Positions 35,228 to 45,000 are shown, counted from the stretch's first letter. The stretch: DNA of 64,000 bases from Methanobacterium veterum (GCF_000745485.1 NZ_JQJK01000014.1:1-64000); one strand, 5' to 3'. The notes: generated by a model from the letters alone, not told the origin. Translations and numbers: made by a program.

Positions 35228-36023
35228 AAAACAGAATAATTAAAATAACTATTAAAAAGAATACCATTGCGACTTGATGATATAAAATGTCAGCGATCTG
35301 AGTCATTTTCTCTTTATCTATATAAACAGAAATGTATAATGGTATTGCAGCTAAAAATGATGGTAAAATCGCGACTGTAAATTGTATAATGTTCATTTCT
35401 CCAGTGTACAATACATAAATTAAACTTACACCAGCTATAACTCCTACAATACTTGCAGAAATTTGTTTTGATTTATACATAACATAAGTGGCCATTCCTG
35501 CCATGTACATGAAAAAGTATACGCTTACTGGAACTAAAAACACGTTGCCCAACAGCACGCAGCATGAAGCTATCCTTAAGACGCTGTTTGTGGCAGTACT
35601 TGTAAAAGGTGCAAATATGGTGTCTTTAAGTCTTATGGGAGGTAATGTATAGATCAACTGGTTTAAGAGCATTAGCCCTAAAATTATAGTAAATAGGGGA
35701 TTTAAAGTAGTCAGTGAGATTATAAATACTGCAACTATCAGAAAACTGGAAAAAATCAGTATCCACTTTTCATCGATCTTATTTTCAATGAAGGCCCTGT
35801 TTCTTTTAGTGTAATCTTTTTTATCTACCTCAAGATCAGTCAGATCATTTAAACTGTACAATGCTCCCCAGAGCACTGAAACAAGTAAAAGGCCTTCCAG
35901 TATTTCAAAAGGATTTGTAATTAGTGTTCCTGAAAAATAAGCATATGTAAGGGCAAGCAGGTATGCATTGAAGTTTTTAGATGCCCATGACAGTCTTGTA
36001 GATTTAATAAGGGTCTTTATCAT
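35226..36023 (-). CDS. UbiA-superfamily protein, divergent
   Basis: A 265-residue membrane protein with about eight helices. The first Asp-rich motif of UbiA enzymes is intact (NDLTDLEVDKKD, about residues 58-69), followed by the usual KRNRAF segment. The second motif is not evident: the loop after the fourth or fifth helix reads LKDTIFAPFTSTATNS instead of DxxxD. It may be a prenyltransferase with altered chemistry or substrate, for example in lipid or cofactor synthesis. ATG at 36023. Converges with the GGR gene. Confidence 0.8.
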   Translation of the reverse strand: MIKTLIKSTRLSWASKNFNAYLLALTYAYFSGTLITNPFEILEGLLLVSVLWGALYSLNDLTDLEVDKKDYTKRNRAFIENKIDEKWILIFSSFLIVAVFIISLTTLNPLFTIILGLMLLNQLIYTLPPIRLKDTIFAPFTSTATNSVLRIASCCVLLGNVFLVPVSVYFFMYMAGMATYVMYKSKQISASIVGVIAGVSLIYVLYTGEMNIIQFTVAILPSFLAAIPLYISVYIDKEKMTQIADILYHQVAMVFFLIVILIILF

Positions 36024-36102
36024 CTTTTATCCTCATTATATACTCAACTTGATTCATGTATCTATTTGTAGTTTAACAGCTAACTGCGAAAAAAGTTTAA
36101 TC

Positions 36103-36849
36103 TTATTTTTTGAGTGCATCACATATAAATCTTGGTTTATGGCCATATTTCTGGATGTATTCTCTAACTGTATCTGTGTCTGCATCTTCAACATGCATTT
36201 TTACAATTTCTATAGTTTCTTTTTCTGAGTAACATATCAAGACAACATCAAAAAATATGTTGAGTATATTTACAAGAATTTTTGAAAATAAGCCCAGATC
36301 TGAAAATAAATCATATTTTTTCCCCAGTATATGGATTCGCCATGCAGTCTGTAAAATAATGTTTATATTTTTGAAGTATTTTCTGTGCCTTAAATATTCA
36401 GCTATACACAGTAAATAAAAATGAAGAGCTTTAAAACCAGAATAATAAGTCCATTTACTGAAACCTATGTAAGTAGGGTCTAAATTATGTGAATCATGAA
36501 AACTATCTGCAATTAAAACTGCATCATATTCTGAAAGTTTTCTATAAATTTCTTCTTTTGATTTTACTTCCAGATCTTCATTTAATCCTTCAAACATGGT
36601 GTTAAAAACCTGTTTTGAGCTTATATTCACTGATTTTAAACGTAATTTCATATCATAAATATTTAAATTAAGATCACCTATGGCATGGTAAATATTCGCT
36701 GATTTACCAGTACCTGGAGCCCCGATTACATGGACTATTTTACCCCTGTCATTTTTCAAGCTTTTCATTATCTGGCAAAGCTTTTTGTAGCAATCGGTAA
36801 TTAGGAAAAGTTCATTATTACCTGCAGAACTTACTTTATATTTTTCCAT
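36103..36849 (-). CDS. P-loop ATPase of unknown function
   Basis: A 248-residue protein with Walker A GAPGTGKSA (about residues 44-52) and a Walker B-like YDAVLIADSF (about 108-117), then a hydrophobic middle and a C-terminal helical part. It looks like an AAA/STAND-type nucleotide-binding fold but I cannot place it in a named family. ATG at 36849 has no strong ribosome site. It lies 79 bases upstream of the UbiA gene on the same strand, so the two may be cotranscribed; a functional link to prenyl transfer is not evident. Confidence 0.6.
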   Translation of the reverse strand: MEKYKVSSAGNNELFLITDCYKKLCQIMKSLKNDRGKIVHVIGAPGTGKSANIYHAIGDLNLNIYDMKLRLKSVNISSKQVFNTMFEGLNEDLEVKSKEEIYRKLSEYDAVLIADSFHDSHNLDPTYIGFSKWTYYSGFKALHFYLLCIAEYLRHRKYFKNINIILQTAWRIHILGKKYDLFSDLGLFSKILVNILNIFFDVVLICYSEKETIEIVKMHVEDADTDTVREYIQKYGHKPRFICDALKK

Positions 36850-37270
36850 AGAGTAATGTTTTGATTTTAAAAGTATATAAATGCAGATAACCGGTAAAAT
36901 AGCTGTTTCAACATTGAAACCATTATAATAAAATTTGGAGTCACTGGTTAATCATTTAGATTATTGTAAGTTCATTAATTGAAAATATTATCATGAAATC
37001 CAGTTATGAATCAATCCTATCTTAAATCCATATTTTTAATGATTTAAAGCTTTAAATGTGGGAACGCTTTATAATGTGCCATAGAATATTTTATTACTTT
37101 TTAGGATCATATTAATGTATAATGGTAACTTCATGGCAAAAATTAGCTTATTGTACGTAGTTTCGTTGTTTTGCAGTTTATAGGACATATTGTGGAACAT
37201 GGACGTTTTTAATATGATGAAATAAAATATTTTAGGTTGTATTGAAATTTAAAATGGCTTGGTGACTCAC
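36850..37270. other. Gene-free stretch
   Basis: Divergent promoter DNA between the ATPase and the rubredoxin-TPP fusion. No repeat or structure recognised. Confidence 0.4.
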
Positions 37271-39028
37271 ATGGCAAAATATAGATGTACGGTGTGTAAC
37301 TATGTGTATGATGATGAAAAAGAAGGCACTAAATTTGAGGACTTGCCTGAAAACTGGACGTGTCCAGTTTGTAATTCTCCAAAGAGTGAATTTGTACTGC
37401 TTACTGAAGAAGTTAAGGAACTTAAGGAGGGTGAATCAACAGTTTCTGATGTTTTAGTGGAACAGATGGCTGAGTGGGGAGTAGAATATGTTTTTGGGAT
37501 ACCTGGAACTTCATCCCTCGGAATTATAGATGCAATACGGAAAAATGAAAAAATTAAATACATACAGGTACGTCATGAGGAATCAGCGGCATTTATGGCA
37601 TCTGCCTACGGTAAATTAAAGGGGCATGTGTCAGCATGCCTGACTGTAGCAGGACCTGGTGCTACAAACTTAGCTACTGGACTATACGACGCTAAGCTGG
37701 ACCATTCGCCTGTTTTAGCACTTACTGGAATGGTTAAAAGACAGTTAATTGGCCCGGGATCTTTCCAGGAAATAGACCAGCACTCCTTTTTTAAGCCTAT
37801 TACTATATTTGATGAGATATTGATGTCTGAAAACCAGACAGTAACCCTTACAACCTTTGCAATGAAACATGCAATCACAGATAGGGGTGTGGCACATATT
37901 GGTATTCCAAATGATGTCCAGAAATTACCTCATACTGAAAAAATAATTTCATTTGACGGCAGTTTCCCAAATAAAGCTATATCGCCGCCAATGTTTGTGA
38001 TAATGCAGGCGGCCCAGATCATCAACCAGTCAAAAAGACCTGTGATAATCGCTGGTTTTGGTGCAATGGGACAGGGAGCTAACCTATTAGAACTTGCAGA
38101 AAAAATTTCGGCACCAATTGTCAGTACCTTTAGAGGTAAAGGGGCGGTAGATGAGTTCAATGATCTTTATGTAGGCAGCCATGGAGGAATTGGGTCAACT
38201 GCAGCCACCAGATTGGTTCGAAGTGCTGATCTTTTAATTGTGGTTGGGTCTTCATTTTCAGATATGACTCAGATACCAGAGAAGAAAACCATACAGATCG
38301 ATATGGATCCCATGATGATAGCTAAGCAGTATCCTGTGGAAGTTGGCCTCCTTGGAAACAGTGCTGAAATATTACCTAAGCTTAATGAACTGGTTAAAGA
38401 AAGCAAGAAAGAAAATTACCTTGATGAGATTAAAAAACTTAAAAGAGACTGGTTAAAGTTACTGGATGGGGAAATAGATTCAAAAACAGCGCCGGTACGT
38501 CCTCCGTATATAATTAAAGTCCTCAACGATAAACTTGCAGATGATGCGGTTATAACTCTGGACATTGGGGAAAATACATGGTGGTTCGGAAGGAATTTCT
38601 GGATGAAAGACACACAGAAGATGATACTTTCGGGTTATTTAGCTTCTATGGGATTTGGACTTCCAGCAGCGATTGCGGCACAGCTTATATATCCAGATAG
38701 GCAGGTGGTATGTGTTGCAGGGGATGGTGGTTTTTCAATGTTAATGGCAGATTTTGTAACTGCTATTAAATATGAACTTCCAGTAAAGATATTTATTTTA
38801 AATAACAGGGAGCTGGGTATGATTCGCCAGGAACAGTTGATGGAAGGCTATGAAAACTGGCAAACCGATCTTTACAACTTTGATTTTGCAGAATATGCCA
38901 GAATTTGTGGTGGTATTGGAATTAATGTCGAAAAGCCAGAACAGTTAGAAGCTGCAGTTGAAGAAGCTCTTTCATCAAATAAACCGGTTATTGTAGATAT
39001 AAATACAGATCCTGTAAGATTTAAATGA
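37271..39028 (+). CDS. Rubredoxin fused to a TPP-dependent enzyme (pyruvate oxidase/acetolactate synthase-like)
   Basis: A 585-residue fusion. Residues 1-45 form a complete rubredoxin (Cys6, 9, 31, 34; [12 protein letters not shown] ... [12 protein letters not shown]). From about residue 55 follows a full three-domain TPP enzyme with catalytic Glu103 ([10 protein letters not shown]), the central FAD/nucleotide-like domain, and the TPP motif GDGGFSM ... ILNN near 475-505. Rubredoxin beside such a fold suggests electron transfer from the thiamine intermediate, as in pyruvate oxidases, rather than acetolactate synthesis. ATG at 37271 is preceded by GGTGA; the longer TTG frame is less likely. Monocistronic. 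Substrate unknown. Confidence 0.88.
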   Translation: MAKYRCTVCNYVYDDEKEGTKFEDLPENWTCPVCNSPKSEFVLLTEEVKELKEGESTVSDVLVEQMAEWGVEYVFGIPGTSSLGIIDAIRKNEKIKYIQVRHEESAAFMASAYGKLKGHVSACLTVAGPGATNLATGLYDAKLDHSPVLALTGMVKRQLIGPGSFQEIDQHSFFKPITIFDEILMSENQTVTLTTFAMKHAITDRGVAHIGIPNDVQKLPHTEKIISFDGSFPNKAISPPMFVIMQAAQIINQSKRPVIIAGFGAMGQGANLLELAEKISAPIVSTFRGKGAVDEFNDLYVGSHGGIGSTAATRLVRSADLLIVVGSSFSDMTQIPEKKTIQIDMDPMMIAKQYPVEVGLLGNSAEILPKLNELVKESKKENYLDEIKKLKRDWLKLLDGEIDSKTAPVRPPYIIKVLNDKLADDAVITLDIGENTWWFGRNFWMKDTQKMILSGYLASMGFGLPAAIAAQLIYPDRQVVCVAGDGGFSMLMADFVTAIKYELPVKIFILNNRELGMIRQEQLMEGYENWQTDLYNFDFAEYARICGGIGINVEKPEQLEAAVEEALSSNKPVIVDINTDPVRFK

Positions 39029-39418
39029 AAGGTTAATTAAATTAGTTTTATTTTAAATACCTTATTTTTTTTATTTAAACATGTTTTTGGTGTTTTAAAC
39101 ATTAAATTCAATTTTTAGTTCTATTTTTATTTAGAAAAGTGTAGATTCACCGTATATTTGGGATTAAACTATTTTTATTGTTATTTCAGATATAAATAAT
39201 AATATTAATATAGTAAGTAATAACATACTATCATAATATGAAAATAGTATTGCACGTCTGCATAATAAGTGCGGTTGAAATGATTGTAAAGTTCAAATGG
39301 GTTTTTAAATTTCTTCTATCCTTTGAGATTTTATCCTTTGCATTGCATGATCTACCTGCACTTATTTTGGAGAATAACTATTTTCTAAGGTGATCATTGA
39401 ATATATGGAGGTGGAATA
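39029..39418. promoter_or_regulatory. Leader of the secreted protein gene with inverted repeat
   Basis: ATACTAT (39225-39231) pairs with ATAGTAT (39244-39250). No gene. GGAGGTG at 39407-39413 is the ribosome site of the following gene. Confidence 0.4.
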
Positions 39419-39835
39419 ATTAAAAGGAAAATAACAGCAGCATTATTAATGGCATTTATAGTTCTTGCAGCGTGCAGCGTAGCTACAGCACAAATAATCG
39501 ATCCAGATCCGACTAATAATGAAGCAACTGCATCAATTTTAGCCGAACTTCTACTGCTGCCGGGTAGTGGAAATGTAACTATAGGCGGCAATGCATCGAT
39601 ATTGAGTCCAAGTCAAACCCAGGACCCAGGTCAAGCTCAAGCACAAACTCAAACTTCAACTATTGTAAACAACAACCGTTTATCAAATACCAATGCTAAC
39701 GGGGCAGCTAGTAGCTCCTCTTCAAGCAATACATATGTTATAAGGAATATTAACACTTTTAACCCAGTTATAATTTCGACTAACTCAAACAGTGTGGGCA
39801 GTATAACTGTCAGGTCGGCTAACGTCAATATTTAA
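39419..39835 (+). CDS. Secreted Asn/Ser/Thr-rich protein with apparent ATT start
   Basis: A perfect signal peptide (KRKITAALLMAFIVLAACSVATA) precedes a 110-residue mature part rich in Asn, Ser, Thr and Gln (QTQDPGQAQAQTQTST; ASSSSSSNTY) with repeated short strands at the end, typical of surface or secreted proteins. The first in-frame ATG (39449) would cut the signal peptide in half. GGAGGTG at 39407-39413 is spaced five bases from ATT at 39419, and no ATG/GTG/TTG exists in frame upstream before a break. An ATT start (138 residues) is the best reading; ATA at 39416 is next. Confidence 0.65.
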   Translation: MKRKITAALLMAFIVLAACSVATAQIIDPDPTNNEATASILAELLLLPGSGNVTIGGNASILSPSQTQDPGQAQAQTQTSTIVNNNRLSNTNANGAASSSSSSNTYVIRNINTFNPVIISTNSNSVGSITVRSANVNI

Positions 39836-40123
39836 CAGGTCTGATTTCAAAGTAATTAAAATGCAGAATGTGTACATTTTTTTATTTTTATCTCTTTTTT
39901 ATAATTCAACTCATTTGGTTGCGTTAATTTTAAATTAAATTTTCAGGTTTTGATGTTTCAGCGATTAATGCAATAAAAAATTTTAAATTTGGAGATATTC
40001 CTTTTGTGTTGGGATTTTTAATTATCTAAAATATAAAGGATAAATAGTACGGAATATAAAAACTGTATAAATGAAAAAAAATAATATGTAAATTTTGTTA
40101 TTTATTTAATTAGAGGAAAAACT

Positions 40124-41032
40124 ATGAAAGTTCTCTGTATAACTGAAGAATCACTCTTCCGTCCAGAAGCAGTAAGGTGGAGGGAAAGAATGGGTCTTCT
40201 TGAACCATTAGGTGATGCACTGGTTATTTTACCGTGCAGTATGAAAAAACCCTATTCATCATCACGATCTCACTCAATATTTATGAACGCTACAAAGGGC
40301 ATACAGGAAGTCATACTGACCTCTCCATTTGGAGTTTGCCCTCGTGAAGTGGAAAAAATATATCCCATACAATCATACGACACTTCAACAACAGGTGAAT
40401 GGTCGCATGAAGAAATTAAAGTTGTTGGGGAATGTTTAAGGGATTATGTTGGTGAAAAGGAGGTAATAGCTCATGTTGAAGGTGGTTATAAGCAGGTCTG
40501 CGAAGAATATCTGGATAATGCGGTCTACACATCGACTGGTCAAACCACATCATCAGAATCTATGAACAACCTTAAAATGGAAGTTAAAAAGCACTCTAAA
40601 CTTAAAGGAAGAGCTAAAACATTACATCAACTCAGATCAATTGCAAGATATCAGTTTAACAGCAAAAAAGCTGATTGTTTAATACCTGATGATGTTAAAA
40701 CCCGCGGGAGATTTGACAAACGAATATTTAAAGATGGAAAACAAATCGCTACCCTGCATTTCAATAATGGATTGTATTCGTTGAATCTGGAAGGCGGAAA
40801 AATTCTGCAGAATATCAATAAAAAATGGGTTAAAATTAACTTTGAGCTTAAAACAAACACTTTATTCTCTCCAGGGGTAACTGAAGCTGATCCAGATATT
40901 ATCCCTGGTGATGAAGTGGTGATTTTAAAAGATGATGAAGCTGTAGCAGTTGGAAAGGCCATTTTAAGCGGGAAAGAAATGGAAAGGGCCGTTAAAGGTG
41001 TTGCAGTGAAAATAAGGCATAGAAAAAAATAG
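40124..41032 (+). CDS. arcS: Archaeosine synthase ArcS-like protein, short form
   Basis: A 302-residue protein matching the ArcS core (DUF5591) plus a C-terminal PUA domain. The ArcS signature LPCSMKKPYSSSRSH is at residues 36-50; the PUA part runs from about 205 (TRGRFDKRIFKDGKQIATLHF) to the end (FSPGVTEADPDIIPGDEVVI). ArcS adds lysine to preQ0 at position 15 of tRNA on the way to archaeosine, with radical SAM partner RaSEA completing the reaction. Classic ArcS is nearly twice as long because of an N-terminal TGT-like part; here that part is missing, so it is a split or reduced form. Confidence 0.82.
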   Translation: MKVLCITEESLFRPEAVRWRERMGLLEPLGDALVILPCSMKKPYSSSRSHSIFMNATKGIQEVILTSPFGVCPREVEKIYPIQSYDTSTTGEWSHEEIKVVGECLRDYVGEKEVIAHVEGGYKQVCEEYLDNAVYTSTGQTTSSESMNNLKMEVKKHSKLKGRAKTLHQLRSIARYQFNSKKADCLIPDDVKTRGRFDKRIFKDGKQIATLHFNNGLYSLNLEGGKILQNINKKWVKINFELKTNTLFSPGVTEADPDIIPGDEVVILKDDEAVAVGKAILSGKEMERAVKGVAVKIRHRKK

Positions 41033-41202
41033 TGAGCAAAAAATTATAAATAACTATAAATGCAATAAATAAAAACATATAAAAACACCCTATTTTTAGA
41101 TATTATTTAAAATTTGTTGAAATAGGAATAAAAATATAAACAAAAACAAGTTTAACTGTTTAAAATAGATATGAATTAAATTTATGTATTTGAGGAGATA
41201 TC

Positions 41203-41496
41203 ATGGCAGATGAATTAGTTGAAAAGATAAAAGAAGCAGTTTCAACAGTAGCTGACCCTCACATGGGTATCAGCATAGTTGAAATGGGAATTCTTGAAGA
41301 TGTTCAAATAGAAAAAAATGGATCTACCCTTGCAAAACTCACAATCAGACCAACAAATCCAGGCTGTATGAGTGCAGCAAACATAGCAATGAATGCAAAA
41401 CTCGCAGCTGAAAAGGTAGAAGGTGTAGATAAAGTAGAAGTACTTATCGAAGGCCACATGATGGCTGATGCAATTTCTGAAATGGTCAACAAATAA
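41203..41496 (+). CDS. DUF59/MIP18-family Fe-S assembly factor
   Basis: A 97-residue protein of the DUF59 (MIP18/PaaD-like) family: VSTVADPHMGISIVEMGILEDV at the start and the conserved RPTNPGCMSAANIAMNAK with the functional Cys near 59. These proteins help deliver Fe-S clusters to target enzymes. ATG at 41203 follows GAGGAG. The adenylate kinase gene follows 73 bases later on the same strand. Confident at family level. Confidence 0.9.
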   Translation: MADELVEKIKEAVSTVADPHMGISIVEMGILEDVQIEKNGSTLAKLTIRPTNPGCMSAANIAMNAKLAAEKVEGVDKVEVLIEGHMMADAISEMVNK

Positions 41497-41569
41497 TTTT
41501 TAAGATTCAACTGGAATTACTTTAATAACTCATCGTTTGAACTTCATAACATGCAAATGGTGTAATGAA

Positions 41570-42127
41570 ATGGAATTACCTTGGAACGTTGTAGTTGTTA
41601 CTGGTGTTCCTGGAGTTGGTAAAACAACTCTCTGTAGAAGAGTTTCTGAAGATTTAGGTTATAATTACGTAAATTATGGAGATCTGATGCTTAATATAGC
41701 TAAAAGCGAAGATCTCGCTTCTACAGATTCTGAAATGTTTAGTTTGGATATAGACACCCAGCAAAAAATTTGGAAGGGTGCAGCTTTAAAAGTAAAAGAT
41801 ATGGACCGTGTTCTTGTAGATTTACACGGTGTTGATCAGTCTTCAATTGGTTATATTCTTTCACTACCCATAGAAATTATATCTCCAGATATAATTGTGG
41901 TAATAGAGTCTTCCAAGGACAATATACTCCAGCGAAGGCATAAAGATACTAAAGAAAGAATTATTGACACTATAAATAGCTTAAATGAACATATGGATAT
42001 GCTTCGAACTTCAATGGCTGTATGTTCTGCTATTTTGGGGTGCAATTTACTGGTACTTGAAAACGATGATTTGGAAGATTGTTTTTTAAAACTGAAAAAT
42101 CTTTTGGGTACTGGCAGTGTATTATAA
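41570..42127 (+). CDS. adkA: Archaeal-type adenylate kinase
   Basis: A 185-residue protein resembling the archaeal adenylate kinase AdkA, which equilibrates AMP, ADP and ATP. Walker A GVPGVGKTTLCRR is at the start; the family segments YVNYGDLMLNIAKSE, LDIDTQQKIWKGAA, PDIIVVIESSKDNILQRR and the late MAVCSAILGCN follow in the AdkA order. ATG at 41570 (MELPWNVVVV) has GGTG upstream and is preferred over the TTG at 41537. It has slightly atypical residues in the HGVDQSS lid region compared with typical AdkA (HSTVKT), so related nucleotide-kinase activity remains possible. Confidence 0.85.
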   Translation: MELPWNVVVVTGVPGVGKTTLCRRVSEDLGYNYVNYGDLMLNIAKSEDLASTDSEMFSLDIDTQQKIWKGAALKVKDMDRVLVDLHGVDQSSIGYILSLPIEIISPDIIVVIESSKDNILQRRHKDTKERIIDTINSLNEHMDMLRTSMAVCSAILGCNLLVLENDDLEDCFLKLKNLLGTGSVL

Positions 42128-42249
42128 AAAAATCCAAATTTAAGCGTAAAGCTTATATAGGATGAAGACTAAATCTTGAATCTACCCCTTTACAGATTTC
42201 AAATTGTAAAACTGTATAAGTGAAATAATTTGTTTCTATAAATCAAATG

Positions 42250-42324
42250 GGGCCCGTGGCTCAGCATGGTTAGAGCGCACGGCTGATAACCGTGAGGCCC
42301 TGGGTTCGAATCCCAGCGGGCCCA
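42250..42324 (+). tRNA. tRNA-Ile (anticodon GAT)
   Basis: Full cloverleaf: acceptor GGGCCCG/CGGGCCC, D arm GCTC-AGCATGGTTA-GAGC, anticodon stem CACGG/CCGTG with loop CTGATAA (anticodon GAT), variable AGGCC, T arm CTGGG-TTCGAAT-CCCAG, discriminator A. No intron, no encoded CCA. TTTCTATAAA lies 8-17 bases upstream, the same decamer as before tRNA-Thr. Confidence 0.97.
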
Positions 42325-42777
42325 TTTACTTTTAATAAAGAATGTTAAACATTCTCTATTTTAATAATATATATTTAATATTTCCATATTTTCGAAAATT
42401 AATCTCTTATTTTTAGTTAAAGTTGTATTGATATTATATTAAAAAAATCAAATTTTAATTATTTAATTAATTTAAACTTATTTTTAAGATATAACTTAGT
42501 AAATACGCTTTAGTTTATATCAGGATCCGGAATTTTATGACTATTTAAAGTTAATATGTATTTATAGTTTACTTATTTTTTTAAATTGATATTTAAAATG
42601 TTATTAAATGATTAAATGAATAAAGTATGGCTTATAATTTGAATACATTGATAATGGGATAAATTTACTGTAAAACTTGGGCAGTATATGTTATTAAACA
42701 TAATTTAATAATTAAAATAGATAAATTTAATAAAGAGAAAATTAAAAAGTGGGATATCAGTTGTAATAGGTATTACC
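42325..42777. other. Gene-free stretch after tRNA-Ile
   Basis: AT-rich DNA of about 450 bases. No repeat, structure or gene remnant recognised. Confidence 0.4.
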
Positions 42778-43380
42778 ATGAGATTTATTAACTCCACTAT
42801 TGAACCAAAATATGACGTTGCCAGATCTATTTCACGCCTGGTGCAACCTATAATAATTACTATACCTATTTTTGTAATTTTAAATTATTTTGTAACGGGT
42901 GGAACTGGTTTTTTAATATTTACATTAATTTGCCTGCTTTTTGCAACTTTTTTACCATTTACAGCAGTGTGGATGTGGATTAAAAATAGAGATCTAGATT
43001 TGGATATAACAGATAAGGATGAGCGCACATTTCCCTTACTTTTTGGGGTTTTATCATACCTTATTGGCACAGTTATACTTTTTACTGCGGGAGCACCTGC
43101 CGCTGTCACCGTGTTAATGTTCTGTTACTTTTCAAATGCATTACTGACCATATTTATAACATTTTTCTGGAAAATCAGCCTGCATTCTATGGGTATTGCT
43201 GGACCTACAGCAGCGATGATATATGTCTTTGGATCTTCAGGACTTTTATTTTTATTTCCACTGTTTCTGGTCATGTGGAGCCGGCTTTACCTTAACAAAC
43301 ATACGCTGGCACAGGTTGTTGCAGGTGCTATCAGTGGCTTTGTTTTTACATGGCTGCAGTTTAAGATATTTCTAGTATGA
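42778..43380 (+). CDS. PAP2-superfamily membrane protein
   Basis: A 200-residue protein with about six hydrophobic helices. The PAP2 phosphatase pattern can be followed in weakened form: KNRDLDLDITDKDERTFP (motif 1 region), LHSMGIAG (in place of PSGH), and SRLYLNKHTLAQVVAG (SR-x5-H-x3-(D/Q)-x2-G). The conserved His and Arg of motif 3 are present. Members dephosphorylate lipids such as polyprenyl diphosphates; archaeal examples often act on isoprenoid phosphates. AGGT precedes ATG 42778. Activity is uncertain because motif 2 is altered. Confidence 0.75.
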   Translation: MRFINSTIEPKYDVARSISRLVQPIIITIPIFVILNYFVTGGTGFLIFTLICLLFATFLPFTAVWMWIKNRDLDLDITDKDERTFPLLFGVLSYLIGTVILFTAGAPAAVTVLMFCYFSNALLTIFITFFWKISLHSMGIAGPTAAMIYVFGSSGLLFLFPLFLVMWSRLYLNKHTLAQVVAGAISGFVFTWLQFKIFLV

Positions 43381-43959
43381 ACCAATGATTTGAGTCTTTT
43401 TAGAACAGATTCTTTTACTTTCACCAATAATTTGTTTAATCTTTTCTTATGGTACTTTGAAAAGTAATGTCTTGTAAAAAGCTCGAAAAATCCTTTTGGG
43501 GTAAAATCTTTGAAAAAGATCAGATAAAATATCGCATTTTTGGTATGATGTCTAAAATGATTTCGTACATGGTGATTTCAGAGAGCTTAAATTAACCCTA
43601 TTTTTTAATTAAATAATAACAAATTTATAATATTAAACATAAACTTCTTTAAAACAGATTAATCACATTAAAATCCTCTATTTATTTTAGAAATGTGTAT
43701 GGATTTAAATTAACTAAATAAAAAGAATATTAAAACTTTATTTAATAAATAAGTCAATTTTTGAGTTTTTATAATTTTAATAAAAAAAGGGTTTTTGGTT
43801 ATAAAAAAATTTATATTTCAAGATGTTCCATATTATAAATTGGAGCAATGATGGTAATCAATTACCTCATTTTATTATATTTTTTTTATAAACCTTTTTA
43901 AATACATTCTGTTTTCACACAACACTATTTTAAGGGATTATTATTAGTATTTTGCCCTA
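43381..43959. other. Gene-free stretch between PAP2 and the trp operon end
   Basis: AT-rich DNA between convergent transcription units. T-rich and A-rich tracts near 43780-43815 and 43880-43890 may terminate transcription. No gene or structure recognised. Confidence 0.4.
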
Positions 43960-45000
43960 TTAACTATTTTCTACAAATTCATGAAGTTTTTTAAGGGCTG
44001 CCCCTGATTCAACTGCATCTCGAGCAACTTCCACGCCTTCTGAGAAATTATCTACGACTCCACTTATAAAAAGGATAGCTGCGGCATTTGTGAGACATAG
44101 ATCAAGCCTTGCCTTTTCAGTTTCATTTCTTTCCATACATTTAAGGACATCAACTGCAATCTGCATATTTTCGTCCATATCTGAGGAAGCTTTTATTAGT
44201 TCTTCACGGGTCCTCTGGATACCGAAGTCTTCAGGGTAAATTTCTTTAATACTGATTTCCCCATTATCAACAATTGCCACTTTGGTTTTTCCAAGTGTAG
44301 ATATTTCATCCATCGCTGGATTTCCATTGCTGTCAAACCCGTGAACTACCATGGCTTTTTTTACACCTAAATTTTTAAGTACATCTGCCACCAGTTCAAC
44401 ATAGTCTGGATCAAAAACTCCAAGGAGTTGAATATCTGCATTTGCCGGTGATGTAAGTGGGCCCAAGATGTTAAAGACTGTCCTTATATTAAGCTCCCGT
44501 CTCACAGGCATCACGTACTTCATTGCAGGGTGAAAGTTGGGCGCGAACATAAATCCGATGCCTGCATTTTCCATACTTTTTTCAACTTCTTCTGCCCCAC
44601 TGTCTATTGTTACACCAAGTGCTTCGAGTATATCTGCGCCACCGCATTTACTTGTTATGCTTCTGTTACCATGTTTTGCTATTACCACGCCGCAGGATGC
44701 AGCTATTATTGCTGAAATGGTACTTATATTAAATGTTTTTAGTTTATCACCCCCAGTACCACATGTATCTACGAGGGGGGCGTTTATATCTGGAGATACT
44801 GGTACGCAGACTTCACGCATGGCCTTTACAAAACCGGTTATTTCTGGAACAGTCTCACCCTTCATGGAAATGGAAGTTAAAAAAGAAGCTATTTGGATGT
44901 CGCTTGCATTCCCATTCATTATCTGAGTCATACATCCATAAGCTTCTTTTTCATTTAGATCTTCAAATGAAGCGACCTTTTTTATGCATTCAGCTATCAT
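43960..45000 (-). CDS. trpD: Anthranilate phosphoribosyltransferase
   Basis: Transfers phosphoribose from PRPP to anthranilate (second step of Trp synthesis). The glycine-rich PRPP motif VDTCGTGGDKLKTFNIST and the KHGNRSITSKCGGAD anthranilate/PRPP segment are intact, and VMPVRRELNIRTVFNILGPL-type core follows. ATG at 45000 (346 residues) was preferred because GTGAT precedes it; a GTG at 45009 would add three residues. Last gene of the trpEGCFBAD operon, 12 bases after trpA. Confidence 0.95.
   Translation of the reverse strand: MIAECIKKVASFEDLNEKEAYGCMTQIMNGNASDIQIASFLTSISMKGETVPEITGFVKAMREVCVPVSPDINAPLVDTCGTGGDKLKTFNISTISAIIAASCGVVIAKHGNRSITSKCGGADILEALGVTIDSGAEEVEKSMENAGIGFMFAPNFHPAMKYVMPVRRELNIRTVFNILGPLTSPANADIQLLGVFDPDYVELVADVLKNLGVKKAMVVHGFDSNGNPAMDEISTLGKTKVAIVDNGEISIKEIYPEDFGIQRTREELIKASSDMDENMQIAVDVLKCMERNETEKARLDLCLTNAAAILFISGVVDNFSEGVEVARDAVESGAALKKLHEFVENS

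Noticed and set aside
43381..43959. Looked for trpY or an attenuator near the operon end
   Set aside because: No frame or structure of that kind was found; this is the 3' side of the operon.
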